A DNA stretch of 64,000 bases, from assembly GCF_018603905.1 (NCBI RefSeq), contig NZ_JAHFZZ010000004.1:310001-374000 (forward strand), given 5' to 3'. Position numbers and translations under genes: made by a program. Source of the stretch: Nonomuraea sp. NEAU-A123 (GTDB lineage: Bacteria; Actinomycetota; Actinomycetes; Streptosporangiales; Streptosporangiaceae). Position 1 is the stretch's first letter; every line of letters begins with the position of its first letter. Below the pieces are notes generated by a model. The model had not been told where the DNA came from. It did not search any database and saw nothing but the letters and a program-made list of their open reading frames with translations. Below, piece after piece: positions 26,732 to 33,600 of the stretch.

Positions 26732-27682
26732 TTGCCATGCCCGTTCCCGAACGAGATCAACGTGCACGCCACGGAGATCGACTCGGAAAGCCACGCATGG
26801 CTGGCCGCCTCGCACATGCTCGCCGGAGCCGACACGATCGAGCACTTCCGGCGCTCAAAGATCGGCCTGCTCGCCGCACGTACCAACCCCACCGTGCAGC
26901 GGGCCAGCCTCAGGCTGATCAACGATTGGTACAACTGGCTCTTCGCGTTCGACGACGCGTTCTGCGAGGGCGAGCTGATGGGACACCGGGCCTCCGCGCT
27001 GGCCCGCGCCCTTCCGCCGCTCCTTGAGATCCTCGACGGCCGCAAGGAAGCCGATGCCACCGATCCCTTCGGGCTCGCCCTGAGCGAGTTGCTGCACCGC
27101 ATTTCGGACACCGCCACGCCTGCACAAGTGGACCGGTGGCGCATCACGGTAAAGGAGTATCTCTTCGCCCAGATCTGGGAGGCGGCCAACCGCGAAGTCG
27201 ACCTGATCCCCACGCCCGAGGACTACGTGCTCATGCGCCGCATCACCGGGGCCACCTACACCTGCCTCGCGCTCATCGACGTGGGTGGCGGCTACCGGCT
27301 GGAAGCGGAGGAATGGCATCATCCGGACGTGCGCGTGCTCTCCGACCTCGCCTGCGATCTCATCGGCTGGGACAACGACCTGCTCTCGTACGCCAAGGAA
27401 CGCGGCAACGACAAGGCCCGGCACAACCTCGTCACGGTGCTGGCCACGCACAAGACGCTCACGCTGCAAGAGGCGCTGCAAGAAGTGGCGAAGATGCACA
27501 ACGACGCCATCGCGGCCTTCCTCGACAGGCGCGCGGCGCTCGACCACTGGGCCTCGCTCCCGGTGCGTAACTACGTGCGCGGCCTCGAACACTGGGTGCG
27601 CGGGCACATCGAGTTCTCGCTCGGCAGCGCCCGATACGTTCACGCCTGGCCGACCGACACTCGCTGGCCGCAGGCCGTCTAG
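26732..27682 (+). CDS. Terpene synthase, class I
   Basis: A ~316-aa class I terpene cyclase. The N-terminal PFPNEINVHA matches the conserved proline-rich entry motif. The Mg-binding Asp-rich motif is FDDAFCE (Asp codons 26951-26956). The NSE triad is NDLLSYAKE (Asn codon 27374, Ser 27386, Glu 27398). The downstream RY pair is in SARYVHAW. The frame is open back to ATG 26624, but codons there are A/T-ending and noncoding in style, so I place the start at TTG 26732 (GTG 26762 is possible). The product, probably a sesqui- or diterpene, cannot be named. No prenyltransferase lies alongside, so it draws on general isoprenoids. Confidence 0.87.
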   Translation: MPCPFPNEINVHATEIDSESHAWLAASHMLAGADTIEHFRRSKIGLLAARTNPTVQRASLRLINDWYNWLFAFDDAFCEGELMGHRASALARALPPLLEILDGRKEADATDPFGLALSELLHRISDTATPAQVDRWRITVKEYLFAQIWEAANREVDLIPTPEDYVLMRRITGATYTCLALIDVGGGYRLEAEEWHHPDVRVLSDLACDLIGWDNDLLSYAKERGNDKARHNLVTVLATHKTLTLQEALQEVAKMHNDAIAAFLDRRAALDHWASLPVRNYVRGLEHWVRGHIEFSLGSARYVHAWPTDTRWPQAV

Positions 27683-29790
27683 CCGAGATCTCCTGGGGCG
27701 TCCAGCTCGCCGAGCGCGAGCGCGGACGCCTCATCGAGGTCGAGCCGCGTGCCCTCGTTGAAGGCGTCCCGGTAGACGTCCTCGCCCATCGCCTTCTGGC
27801 ACTCCTTGACGCACTGCTCGTGGTCGCTGGTCATGAACGGCGCGCCGAGCATCGGCAGGCCGGCCGTCTTCCAGTTCTGGTGGAGCGCGCCGAGCAGCCG
27901 CGCCGCGAGCGGCGCCTGATCCATGGCGGCGAAGATCCGGGCCGTGGTCTCCAGCACCAGCAGCGTGCCGAGCGTGTCGTGGAAGTGGCGCTTGATCCGC
28001 AGCCCCTCGCGCGCGCTCTGCAACGCGTCCGCGGCCCGGCCCGTCGCCAGCCTGGGCAGGCACAGCGCCCACTGCGCGTAGGAGCTCAGCCACAGCTCGC
28101 CGCGTTCCCTGCACACCTGCAGGCAGTCCTGCAGCAGGGACTCGGCCTCGTAGAGCTCACCTTGCGCCGACAGCACCAGCGACAGCTCGACGATGGCCGG
28201 CAGCAGGCCCGGGTTGAGCTCCTTGTTGTCGGTGTTGAACTCGATCGCCACACCCAGCAGCGCGCTGGCCTTCTGCAGGTCGCCCTGCAGCAGGGCCGCC
28301 GTCCCCTGCATCTTGGAGGCCAGGATGACCGCCTTGGAGTCGCCGACCCTGACCGCCTCGGTGCTGCACTGCTCGGCCGCCGCCAGGGCGCCGGCGCTGT
28401 CGCCCTGGGCGCTGCGGACATAGGAGAGAACCCAGAGAGCCTTGCACCGCTCCTTGCTCACTCCCGGATTGGCCTGCAGGGCGCGTTCCAGATAGAGCCG
28501 GCCTTCGCGTACGAACCCGCAGCAGATCCACATGAACCACAGCGACGACAGCAGGGTCAGCGCCAGCACGGACTCGCCGGGCGTGCGCAGCGCGTGTTCG
28601 AGCGCCACCCGCACGTTGTCGTGCTCCTGGCGCATGCGGATGAACCAGTAGATCTGCCTCGGCCCCGACCAGGCGTCCTCGCTGCGCTGCGCCAGGCTCA
28701 GGTAGTACTCCAGATGCTTGCGCCGCATCTGCTCGGTCTGCCCGAGTTTGTCGAGCCACTCCTCGCCGTACTCCGCCAGCGTGTCGATGAGCTTGTAACG
28801 GACTCCGGCGTGGTTGCTCCTGATCAGCAGGATCGACTTCTCCACCAGCCCGGTGACCAGGTCGGTGATGTCCTCGGACCGTAGCCGCTCGTCGGAGCAG
28901 ACGAACCTGGCCGCGTCGAGCTCGAAGTCGCCGGCGAACACCGACAGCCGCGCCCAGAGCAGCCGCTCCGCCGGCTCGCACAACTCGTGGCTCCACCCGA
29001 TCGCCGCGCGCAGGGTCTGATGGCGCGGCAGCGCCGTACGGCTGGCGCCCGCGAGCAGGCTGAACCGGTCGGTCAGCAACCCGAGGATCTGGTCGACGGA
29101 CAGCGCCCGCAGGCGTACGGCGGCCAGCTCGATCGCCAGCGGAATGCCGTCGAGCCGGCGGCACAGCTCGGCCACCGCGCCGATGTTCTGCTCGTCGAGC
29201 ACGAAGTCGGGCATCACCGCGCCGGCCCGCAGGCCGAACAGCTGCACGGACTCGTTGGTGAACAGGCTCTCGGTCGGATCGTCGCCCGGCACCTGCAGCG
29301 GCGGGACGGGTATCACGTGCTCGTACGGCAGGTGCAGCGACTGGCGGCTGGTGGCCAGCACCTTCAGATTAGGCGCGCGCTCCAGCAGCTCCTCGACCAG
29401 CTCGGCACAGCCCTGCACGAGATGCTCGCAGGTGTCGATGATGAGCAGCATGTCGCGGTCGCCGACCCACTCCGACAGCGACTCGGACTCGGTCCGCGAC
29501 GACTGGTCGGCGATGCCCAGCGCCGACGCGATGGTGTGCTTGACCATCCCCGCGTCCTGCAGCCGGGCCAGGTCGGCGAACCAGACGCCATCCTCGTACT
29601 GGGAGCGGATCTGGTGCGCCAGCCGGAGCACCGTGCGGGACTTGCCCACACCGCCGATGCCGGTGACCGTCACCAGCCGGGACTCGGCGAGGTGTCGCTT
29701 GAGATTGGCGAGCAGGCGAGTCCGACCCACGAAGCTGGTCAGCTCCGACGGCAGATTGCCTTCTCGCCGCCAGCCGGTCGGGGTGGCCAT
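27679..29790 (-). CDS. STAND (NB-ARC/TPR) ATPase, AfsR/LuxR-like without DNA-binding domain
   Basis: A 703-aa protein. LPSELTSFVGR is the hallmark just before the ATPase in actinobacterial SARP/LuxR-type STAND regulators. Walker A is GIGGVGKSRT (44-53), Walker B MLLIIDTCEHL, sensor LATSRQ, and GIPLAIELAA follows. The C-terminal half consists of TPR-like helices ending in LLGALHQ-type repeats. No winged helix precedes it and no LuxR HTH follows, so it is a stand-alone sensor/scaffold. ATG 29790 (MATPTGWRREGNLPSE) has a GAGG site; the open frame upstream is noncoding in style. It overlaps the terpene synthase end by 4 nt, convergently. Confidence 0.85.
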   Translation of the reverse strand: MATPTGWRREGNLPSELTSFVGRTRLLANLKRHLAESRLVTVTGIGGVGKSRTVLRLAHQIRSQYEDGVWFADLARLQDAGMVKHTIASALGIADQSSRTESESLSEWVGDRDMLLIIDTCEHLVQGCAELVEELLERAPNLKVLATSRQSLHLPYEHVIPVPPLQVPGDDPTESLFTNESVQLFGLRAGAVMPDFVLDEQNIGAVAELCRRLDGIPLAIELAAVRLRALSVDQILGLLTDRFSLLAGASRTALPRHQTLRAAIGWSHELCEPAERLLWARLSVFAGDFELDAARFVCSDERLRSEDITDLVTGLVEKSILLIRSNHAGVRYKLIDTLAEYGEEWLDKLGQTEQMRRKHLEYYLSLAQRSEDAWSGPRQIYWFIRMRQEHDNVRVALEHALRTPGESVLALTLLSSLWFMWICCGFVREGRLYLERALQANPGVSKERCKALWVLSYVRSAQGDSAGALAAAEQCSTEAVRVGDSKAVILASKMQGTAALLQGDLQKASALLGVAIEFNTDNKELNPGLLPAIVELSLVLSAQGELYEAESLLQDCLQVCRERGELWLSSYAQWALCLPRLATGRAADALQSAREGLRIKRHFHDTLGTLLVLETTARIFAAMDQAPLAARLLGALHQNWKTAGLPMLGAPFMTSDHEQCVKECQKAMGEDVYRDAFNEGTRLDLDEASALALGELDAPGDLG

Positions 29791-29902
29791 GGGCGACCTC
29801 ACGGGGGATAGACGACACCTGCCTTCGCATCGTACTCTCGCGGCTCTTGGCGGTCCGGGGTTCGCCGCGTAGGCCGGGGATGGGTTTGTCCCTCTGGGTA
29901 GC

Positions 29903-30037
29903 ATGTATGCCGTGAGTGAATTCCTCCCGGAGCAGACGGGCGACGACACGGACCTCGGCTGGGGCGACTGGCGCGACTCCCAGGACACCGACCCGGACTC
30001 CTTCTACTTGGACGACAAGCCACCCCATTGGGGCTGA
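29903..30037 (+). CDS. Small acidic protein ending KPPHWG (44 aa)
   Basis: A 44-codon ORF with G/C-ending codons in nearly every position. It begins at ATG 29903 (or GTG 29912, giving 41 aa). The protein is strongly acidic, with EFLPEQTGDDTDLGWGD near the start and DDKPPHWG at the end. I recall short actinobacterial hypothetical proteins with the same LPEQT / GWG / RPPHW layout, which supports a real gene. It is divergent from the STAND gene and ends 45 nt before the TetR gene's end. Function unknown. Confidence 0.65.
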   Translation: MYAVSEFLPEQTGDDTDLGWGDWRDSQDTDPDSFYLDDKPPHWG

Positions 30038-30050
30038 TCGTCCGCGCTCT

Positions 30051-30090
30051 TCTAGGCGCTTCTAGGCGCTTCTAGGCGCTTCTAGGCGCG
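30051..30090. repeat. Four 10-bp tandem repeats at the TetR gene end
   Basis: Three copies of TCTAGGCGCT and a fourth, TCTAGGCGCG, run head to tail. The fourth contains the TAG stop of the minus-strand TetR gene, so the stop codon with its surroundings has been multiplied downstream of the gene. Confidence 0.9.
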
Positions 30091-30651
30091 GAGGCCGTCG
30101 AGCAGCAGGCTGAGCAACTGGTCGGCCTGCTCGCACTTCCCGGGTTCGCCCTCGGTGGCCAGAGCGATGGCGTTCACGAACTTCAGCAACTGCCGCACGG
30201 TCACATCCGCCCGGATGTCACCGGCGCTCTGCGCCCGCTCCAGCAGCGCCGTGGCCGTGGCGAACACGGCGCTCCGGCACCACGACACATCGGTCTCCGT
30301 GACTCCCATCGCCGTCATGAGCGACGCGGCCACCCCGCGGTCGGTGCTCCCTTGGGCGACGACCGCCCTGAGCCACTCCACCAGTCCCTCACCCGGCGAC
30401 GGGGCGGTCAGCAACCCCTCTCCCAGGTGGCACAACGCCGCGATGTGGTCGCGATAGACCGCTTCGAGCAGCGTTTGACGGGTCGGGAAGTGCCGGTAGA
30501 GCGTCGCGTTGCCGACGCCGGCGCGCTGGGCGATGTCGTCGAGCGGCGCGTCCGCTCCCAGCTCGGTGAAGGCCGCCCTGGCCGCCGCGATGAGCCGCTC
30601 GTAGTTGCGTAGCGCGTCCGCCCGCAGCGGCCGGGTGGTCGGTCGCGTCAC
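30082..30651 (-). CDS. TetR-family transcriptional repressor
   Basis: A 189-aa repressor. The N-terminal HTH is LDDIAQRAGVGNATLYRHFPTR; the ligand-binding helices follow, including LLTAPSPGEGLVEWLRAVV, as in the common actinobacterial SCO-type subgroup. GTG 30651 is preferred because AGGAGAG sits 4 nt upstream; the frame remains open to 30717 across the operator. It is divergent from the crotonase-NmrA pair and should repress that operon and itself through the two palindromes at 30675 and 30710. Confidence 0.9.
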   Translation of the reverse strand: MTRPTTRPLRADALRNYERLIAAARAAFTELGADAPLDDIAQRAGVGNATLYRHFPTRQTLLEAVYRDHIAALCHLGEGLLTAPSPGEGLVEWLRAVVAQGSTDRGVAASLMTAMGVTETDVSWCRSAVFATATALLERAQSAGDIRADVTVRQLLKFVNAIALATEGEPGKCEQADQLLSLLLDGLRA

Positions 30652-30674
30652 TTCTCTCCTGTTGTTGCGAAAGT

Positions 30675-30687
30675 GGGGACTGTCCCC
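30675..30687. promoter_or_regulatory. TetR operator candidate, site 1
   Basis: GGGGACTGTCCCC is a palindrome directly upstream of the TetR start. The same layout recurs 35 bp away, so this is a likely binding site for the adjacent TetR protein. Confidence 0.7.
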
Positions 30688-30709
30688 GTATCGTACCTCA
30701 AAGTTAACC

Positions 30710-30722
30710 GGGGACATTCCCC
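30710..30722. promoter_or_regulatory. TetR operator candidate, site 2
   Basis: GGGGACATTCCCC has 5-bp palindromic arms identical to those of site 1 and lies 24 bp before the crotonase start. The two sites probably cover the two divergent promoters in the 94-bp gap. Confidence 0.7.
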
Positions 30723-30745
30723 GTTTACCCGTGCGGAGGTCGAAG

Positions 30746-31498
30746 ATGCCGGGACAGTCCAGCGGGGTCGTGGGCAGGTACGGTCAGCACTTCGTGATGG
30801 AGCGGCGAGACGGTGTGCTCCTCCTACGGATGCACACGGGCGGCGGCCCGGCCGTCATGTCACTGGCCCTGCACAACGCGTGGGGCCAGGCGTTCCAGGA
30901 GGTGGGGAACGATCCGGACACCGAGCTGCTGATCATCACCGGCACCGGCGACTCCTGGATGGCCGGGCTGGAGCCGGGACTGCGCGAGCGGCGGCCATAC
31001 CGCGAATGGACGTCCGAAGCCCGCTACGCGACCTACTACGACGGCCTCAAGCTGCTGGAGAACCTGGTTTTCTCGGTGGACGTGCCGACCATCGGCGCCA
31101 TCAACGGGTCCGGGTTCCACCACGAGCTCGCGCTGGTCTGCGACCTCACCCTGTGCACGCCCGCCACGGTCTTCGACGACACGCACTTCCCCGCGGGCGC
31201 GGTGCCCGGCGACGGCCAGCATCTGGTCTTCCAGGAACTCATGGGCCTGAAACGCGCCGCGTTCTCGCTCTACACCGGCGCGGGCATCGACGCCCGGCAG
31301 GCGGCGGAGCTGGGCCTGGTCAACGAGGTCGTAGACGCCGACCGTCTGCTCCCACGCGCCTGGGAGCTCGCCGAGACGATCATGGCCGCGCCTCGCACGA
31401 CGCGCCGCCTCACCCACGCCGTACTCCAGCGGCCCTGGAGGCGGCGCCTGGTCGACGACCTGGCCTTCGGTCGTACACACCAACTGTTCGACGCGTGA
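30746..31498 (+). CDS. Enoyl-CoA hydratase/isomerase (crotonase) family protein
   Basis: A 250-aa crotonase-fold protein. Visible are ELLIITGTGDSWMAG, the oxyanion-hole region IGAINGSGFHHELALVCDL, and ARQAAELGLVNEVV near the end. The usual acidic catalytic residues are not conserved where expected, and FHHE replaces the common GGG(C/A)E, so the reaction could differ from hydration. ATG 30746 follows a GCGGAGG site. It probably forms an operon with the NmrA gene (23-nt gap) under the divergent TetR. Confidence 0.85.
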   Translation: MPGQSSGVVGRYGQHFVMERRDGVLLLRMHTGGGPAVMSLALHNAWGQAFQEVGNDPDTELLIITGTGDSWMAGLEPGLRERRPYREWTSEARYATYYDGLKLLENLVFSVDVPTIGAINGSGFHHELALVCDLTLCTPATVFDDTHFPAGAVPGDGQHLVFQELMGLKRAAFSLYTGAGIDARQAAELGLVNEVVDADRLLPRAWELAETIMAAPRTTRRLTHAVLQRPWRRRLVDDLAFGRTHQLFDA

Positions 31499-31521
31499 TC
31501 CAGCCATTCGGAGGAGAAAGC

Positions 31522-32427
31522 ATGAACGAGAACATCATCCTGGTCACGGGCGCCACCGGCACCCAGGGCGGCGCGGCGGCGCGCGAGCTGCTGGCCGCCG
31601 GGTGGCGAGTCCGGGCCCTCGTGCGCGACCCGGCCGCCGCCGGCGCCCGCGTCCTGGCAGACGCCGGGGCCGAGCCGGTCCGCGGCGACATGGGCGACCG
31701 CGCCTCCCTCGACGCGGCCGCCCATGGCGTGTACGGCGTCTTCAGCGTCCAGCCGACCCTGGGCTATCCCGGGACTCCGCCGGACTTCACCATCGGCGAC
31801 GAGATCCGGATGGGCAGGAACGTCGCCGACGCGGCCGACGCGGCCGGGGTCCGGCACTTCGTCTACACGTCGGTCGGCAGCGCCGATCGCGACCACGGCA
31901 TCCGCCGCTGGGAGAGCAAGCTCGAACTGGAACGCTACGCCAGGGGGCTCGGTCTGCCGACCACCTTCTTGCGGCCGGTCCGCTTTATGGAGAACCAGGT
32001 CGACCTGCGGCTCGGCGTCCGGAACGGCGTCCTGATCGATGTCATCCACCCGGATGTCCCGGTCCAGCTCATCGCCGCCACCGACATCGGCGCCTTCGCC
32101 GCGCTGGCGTTCACCCATCCGGACGAGTACGTGGGTGCGGCGCTCGAACTGGCCGGGGACCAGCTCACGATGACCGAGATCGTCACCGCTATGGAGCAGG
32201 CCATCGGGCAGCCCATCGCCTACCAGGCGATCCCCCGAGAGGCGCTCCTGAACAAGGACCCGGACGCGCTCGCGGGCTACGAGTTCGCCAACCACGGGGG
32301 CGGCTGGCACGCCGACATCCCCGCCCTGCGCAAGGCACACCCCGGTTTGATGGACTTCGCCACCTGGCTGACCCGCGAGGGCACTGCCAAGTTCATCGCA
32401 GAGCAGCTGCCCGCCACCGCAGGCTGA
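31522..32427 (+). CDS. NmrA-like NAD(P)-binding protein
   Basis: A 301-aa atypical short-chain dehydrogenase. The N-terminal Rossmann motif is VTGATGTQGGAAAREL (GxxGxxG). The NmrA/HSCARG hallmarks VRALVRDP, GDMGDRASLDAA and VYTSVGSADRDHGI follow; the last replaces the catalytic Tyr-x-x-x-Lys. Such proteins sense NADP or act as quinone-type reductases. A GGAGGAGA site precedes ATG 31522. It is likely induced together with the crotonase gene by the TetR ligand. Confidence 0.88.
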   Translation: MNENIILVTGATGTQGGAAARELLAAGWRVRALVRDPAAAGARVLADAGAEPVRGDMGDRASLDAAAHGVYGVFSVQPTLGYPGTPPDFTIGDEIRMGRNVADAADAAGVRHFVYTSVGSADRDHGIRRWESKLELERYARGLGLPTTFLRPVRFMENQVDLRLGVRNGVLIDVIHPDVPVQLIAATDIGAFAALAFTHPDEYVGAALELAGDQLTMTEIVTAMEQAIGQPIAYQAIPREALLNKDPDALAGYEFANHGGGWHADIPALRKAHPGLMDFATWLTREGTAKFIAEQLPATAG

Positions 32428-32456
32428 CGACTCCAGCGGCGGTGGCGATACTGTAC

Positions 32457-32580
32457 CCCTGCGGGGGTGGCGGGACTCTTAGCTGACCGCGTCCAGGCCG
32501 ATCGCGTCCTTGCCGGGGTGGCGAGACTCCCACTGACCAGGCCCTTGCGGGGGTGGCGGAACTCCTAGCTGACCACGTCC
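32457..32580. repeat. Three degenerate repeats copying the permease tail
   Basis: Units at 32458-32494, 32508-32542 and 32543-32580 share a (T/C)GCGGGGGTGGCG core followed by GACTC and CTGACC. The third includes the ABC-2 permease stop (DVVS-stop on the minus strand); the first reads DAVS-stop, a duplicated gene tail. No gene lies in the 137-bp gap. Confidence 0.75.
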
Positions 32581-33413
32581 TTGCGGCGGAAGCGGCGGAA
32601 GGCCACGGCGATCAGGATGGCCGCGTAGGTCACCGACACCGAGGCGCCCTTGGCCATGCCGCTCCAGTCGAGCTCCGGTGCCAGGGCATCGAGCCAGGCC
32701 GTGTTCCAGAAGGTCGGCAGGAACTCCCGCAGCGACCCCAGCGCCTCGACCGCCTGCAGGATGGTGCTGACGATCCACAGGCCCATGGCCCCGCCGACCG
32801 CGCCGAGCGGCGAGTCGGTCATCGTCGAGATGAGGAACGCCAGCGCCGCCACCACCAGCTGGCTGACCAGGGAGTAGCCAATCACGATGCCGAAGCGCGG
32901 CAGCACGTCGAGCGCAGCGATCGTCTCACCGGTGCCGGGCACCTGGATGTCGTGCCAGCCGAACGCCAGTGTGCCGGCGAGCAGCGCCATCAGCGGCAGG
33001 CAGATCACCGCCGCCGCCGAGTAGCCGAGCGCCACGATGATCTTCTGTCGCAGCAGCCGATCACGCGGCACCGGCGCCGCCAGCAGGTAACGCAGCGACG
33101 ACCAGCTCGCCTCGCTGGCCACGGTGTCACCGCAGAACAGGGCGACGGCCACGACCAGCAGGAAACTGGCCGACACCGACAGAGCGAACGCCGCGAAGTT
33201 GAGGCCACTGGCCGTCGCCAGGTCGGAGATGCGCAACGCCGACTGCTGCTGCCCGCTGGACTGCGGTCCGAACTGGAAGGCGATCACCAGGATCCACGGC
33301 AACGCGAGCAGCAGCCCGAACATGACGAGCGTGCGCCGCCGCTTGAACTGCCTGACGATCTCGACCCTCAGCGGCAGCGTGCGGCCCGGCGCGTAGCCGG
33401 TCGCGGCGGTCAT
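32565..33413 (-). CDS. ABC-2 type transporter permease
   Basis: A 282-aa integral membrane protein with six hydrophobic helices: FGLLLALPWILVIAFQF, FALSVSASFLLVVAVALF, AAAVICLPLMALLAGTL, LVSQLVVAALAFLIS, AVGGAMGLWIVSTIL and ASVSVTYAAILIAVAF. SWSSLRYLLAAPVPRDRLL is the cytoplasmic coupling helix of ABC-2 permeases. It should pair with the ATPase domain of the hydrolase-ABC fusion just upstream. ATG 33413 overlaps the stop of the 57-codon repeat ORF, suggesting coupled translation. The substrate is unknown. Confidence 0.9.
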   Translation of the reverse strand: MTAATGYAPGRTLPLRVEIVRQFKRRRTLVMFGLLLALPWILVIAFQFGPQSSGQQQSALRISDLATASGLNFAAFALSVSASFLLVVAVALFCGDTVASEASWSSLRYLLAAPVPRDRLLRQKIIVALGYSAAAVICLPLMALLAGTLAFGWHDIQVPGTGETIAALDVLPRFGIVIGYSLVSQLVVAALAFLISTMTDSPLGAVGGAMGLWIVSTILQAVEALGSLREFLPTFWNTAWLDALAPELDWSGMAKGASVSVTYAAILIAVAFRRFRRKDVVS

Positions 33414-33583
33414 GAACCCTCCTCGACAACGGTCACGACTTCTTCTCTTCGGTGGCGGACCACGATGCTCTCCGCGGCCGGGTGGCGGGTCACGATGCTC
33501 TCTCTCACCAGGTGGTGGGTTGCGACGCTCGCTCCGGCCAAGGGGCCGGTCGTGACGCGCTCTGTGAGCAGGGGGCCGGTCAC
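33410..33583 (-). CDS. 57-aa decapeptide-repeat microprotein ORF linking ATPase and permease genes
   Basis: GTG 33583 overlaps the stop of the fusion gene as GTGA, and the TGA at 33412-33410 overlaps the permease ATG. The ORF thus fills the whole intergenic gap in one frame. It reads as five 10-residue units, e.g. VTGPLLTERV, TTGPLAGASV, ATHHLVRESI, VTRHPAAESI, VVRHRREEVV, then TVVEEGS. Units begin with a V/T-T pattern and often contain an acidic residue near position 8. It is alternately basic and acidic with no membrane segment. The encoding DNA is a 30-bp tandem repeat. It could be a translated coupling element, a small subunit, or repeat DNA that happens to stay open. Confidence 0.5.
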   Translation of the reverse strand: MTGPLLTERVTTGPLAGASVATHHLVRESIVTRHPAAESIVVRHRREEVVTVVEEGS

Positions 33584-33600
33584 GACTGCTGGCCGATGAG
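33451..33600. repeat. 30-bp tandem repeat, five copies
   Basis: Exact 30-bp periodicity begins at 33451, 33481, 33511, 33541 and 33571. Copies start with GGTGGCGG or GGGGCCGG and contain a TCACGATGCTC-like core. The last copy includes the stop of the ABC fusion gene. The period keeps one minus-strand frame open throughout. Confidence 0.9.

Noticed and set aside
33451-33600. 30-bp periodic repeats considered as a CRISPR array
   Set aside because: Units are directly abutting with no unique spacers, copies diverge from each other, and no cas genes are present.
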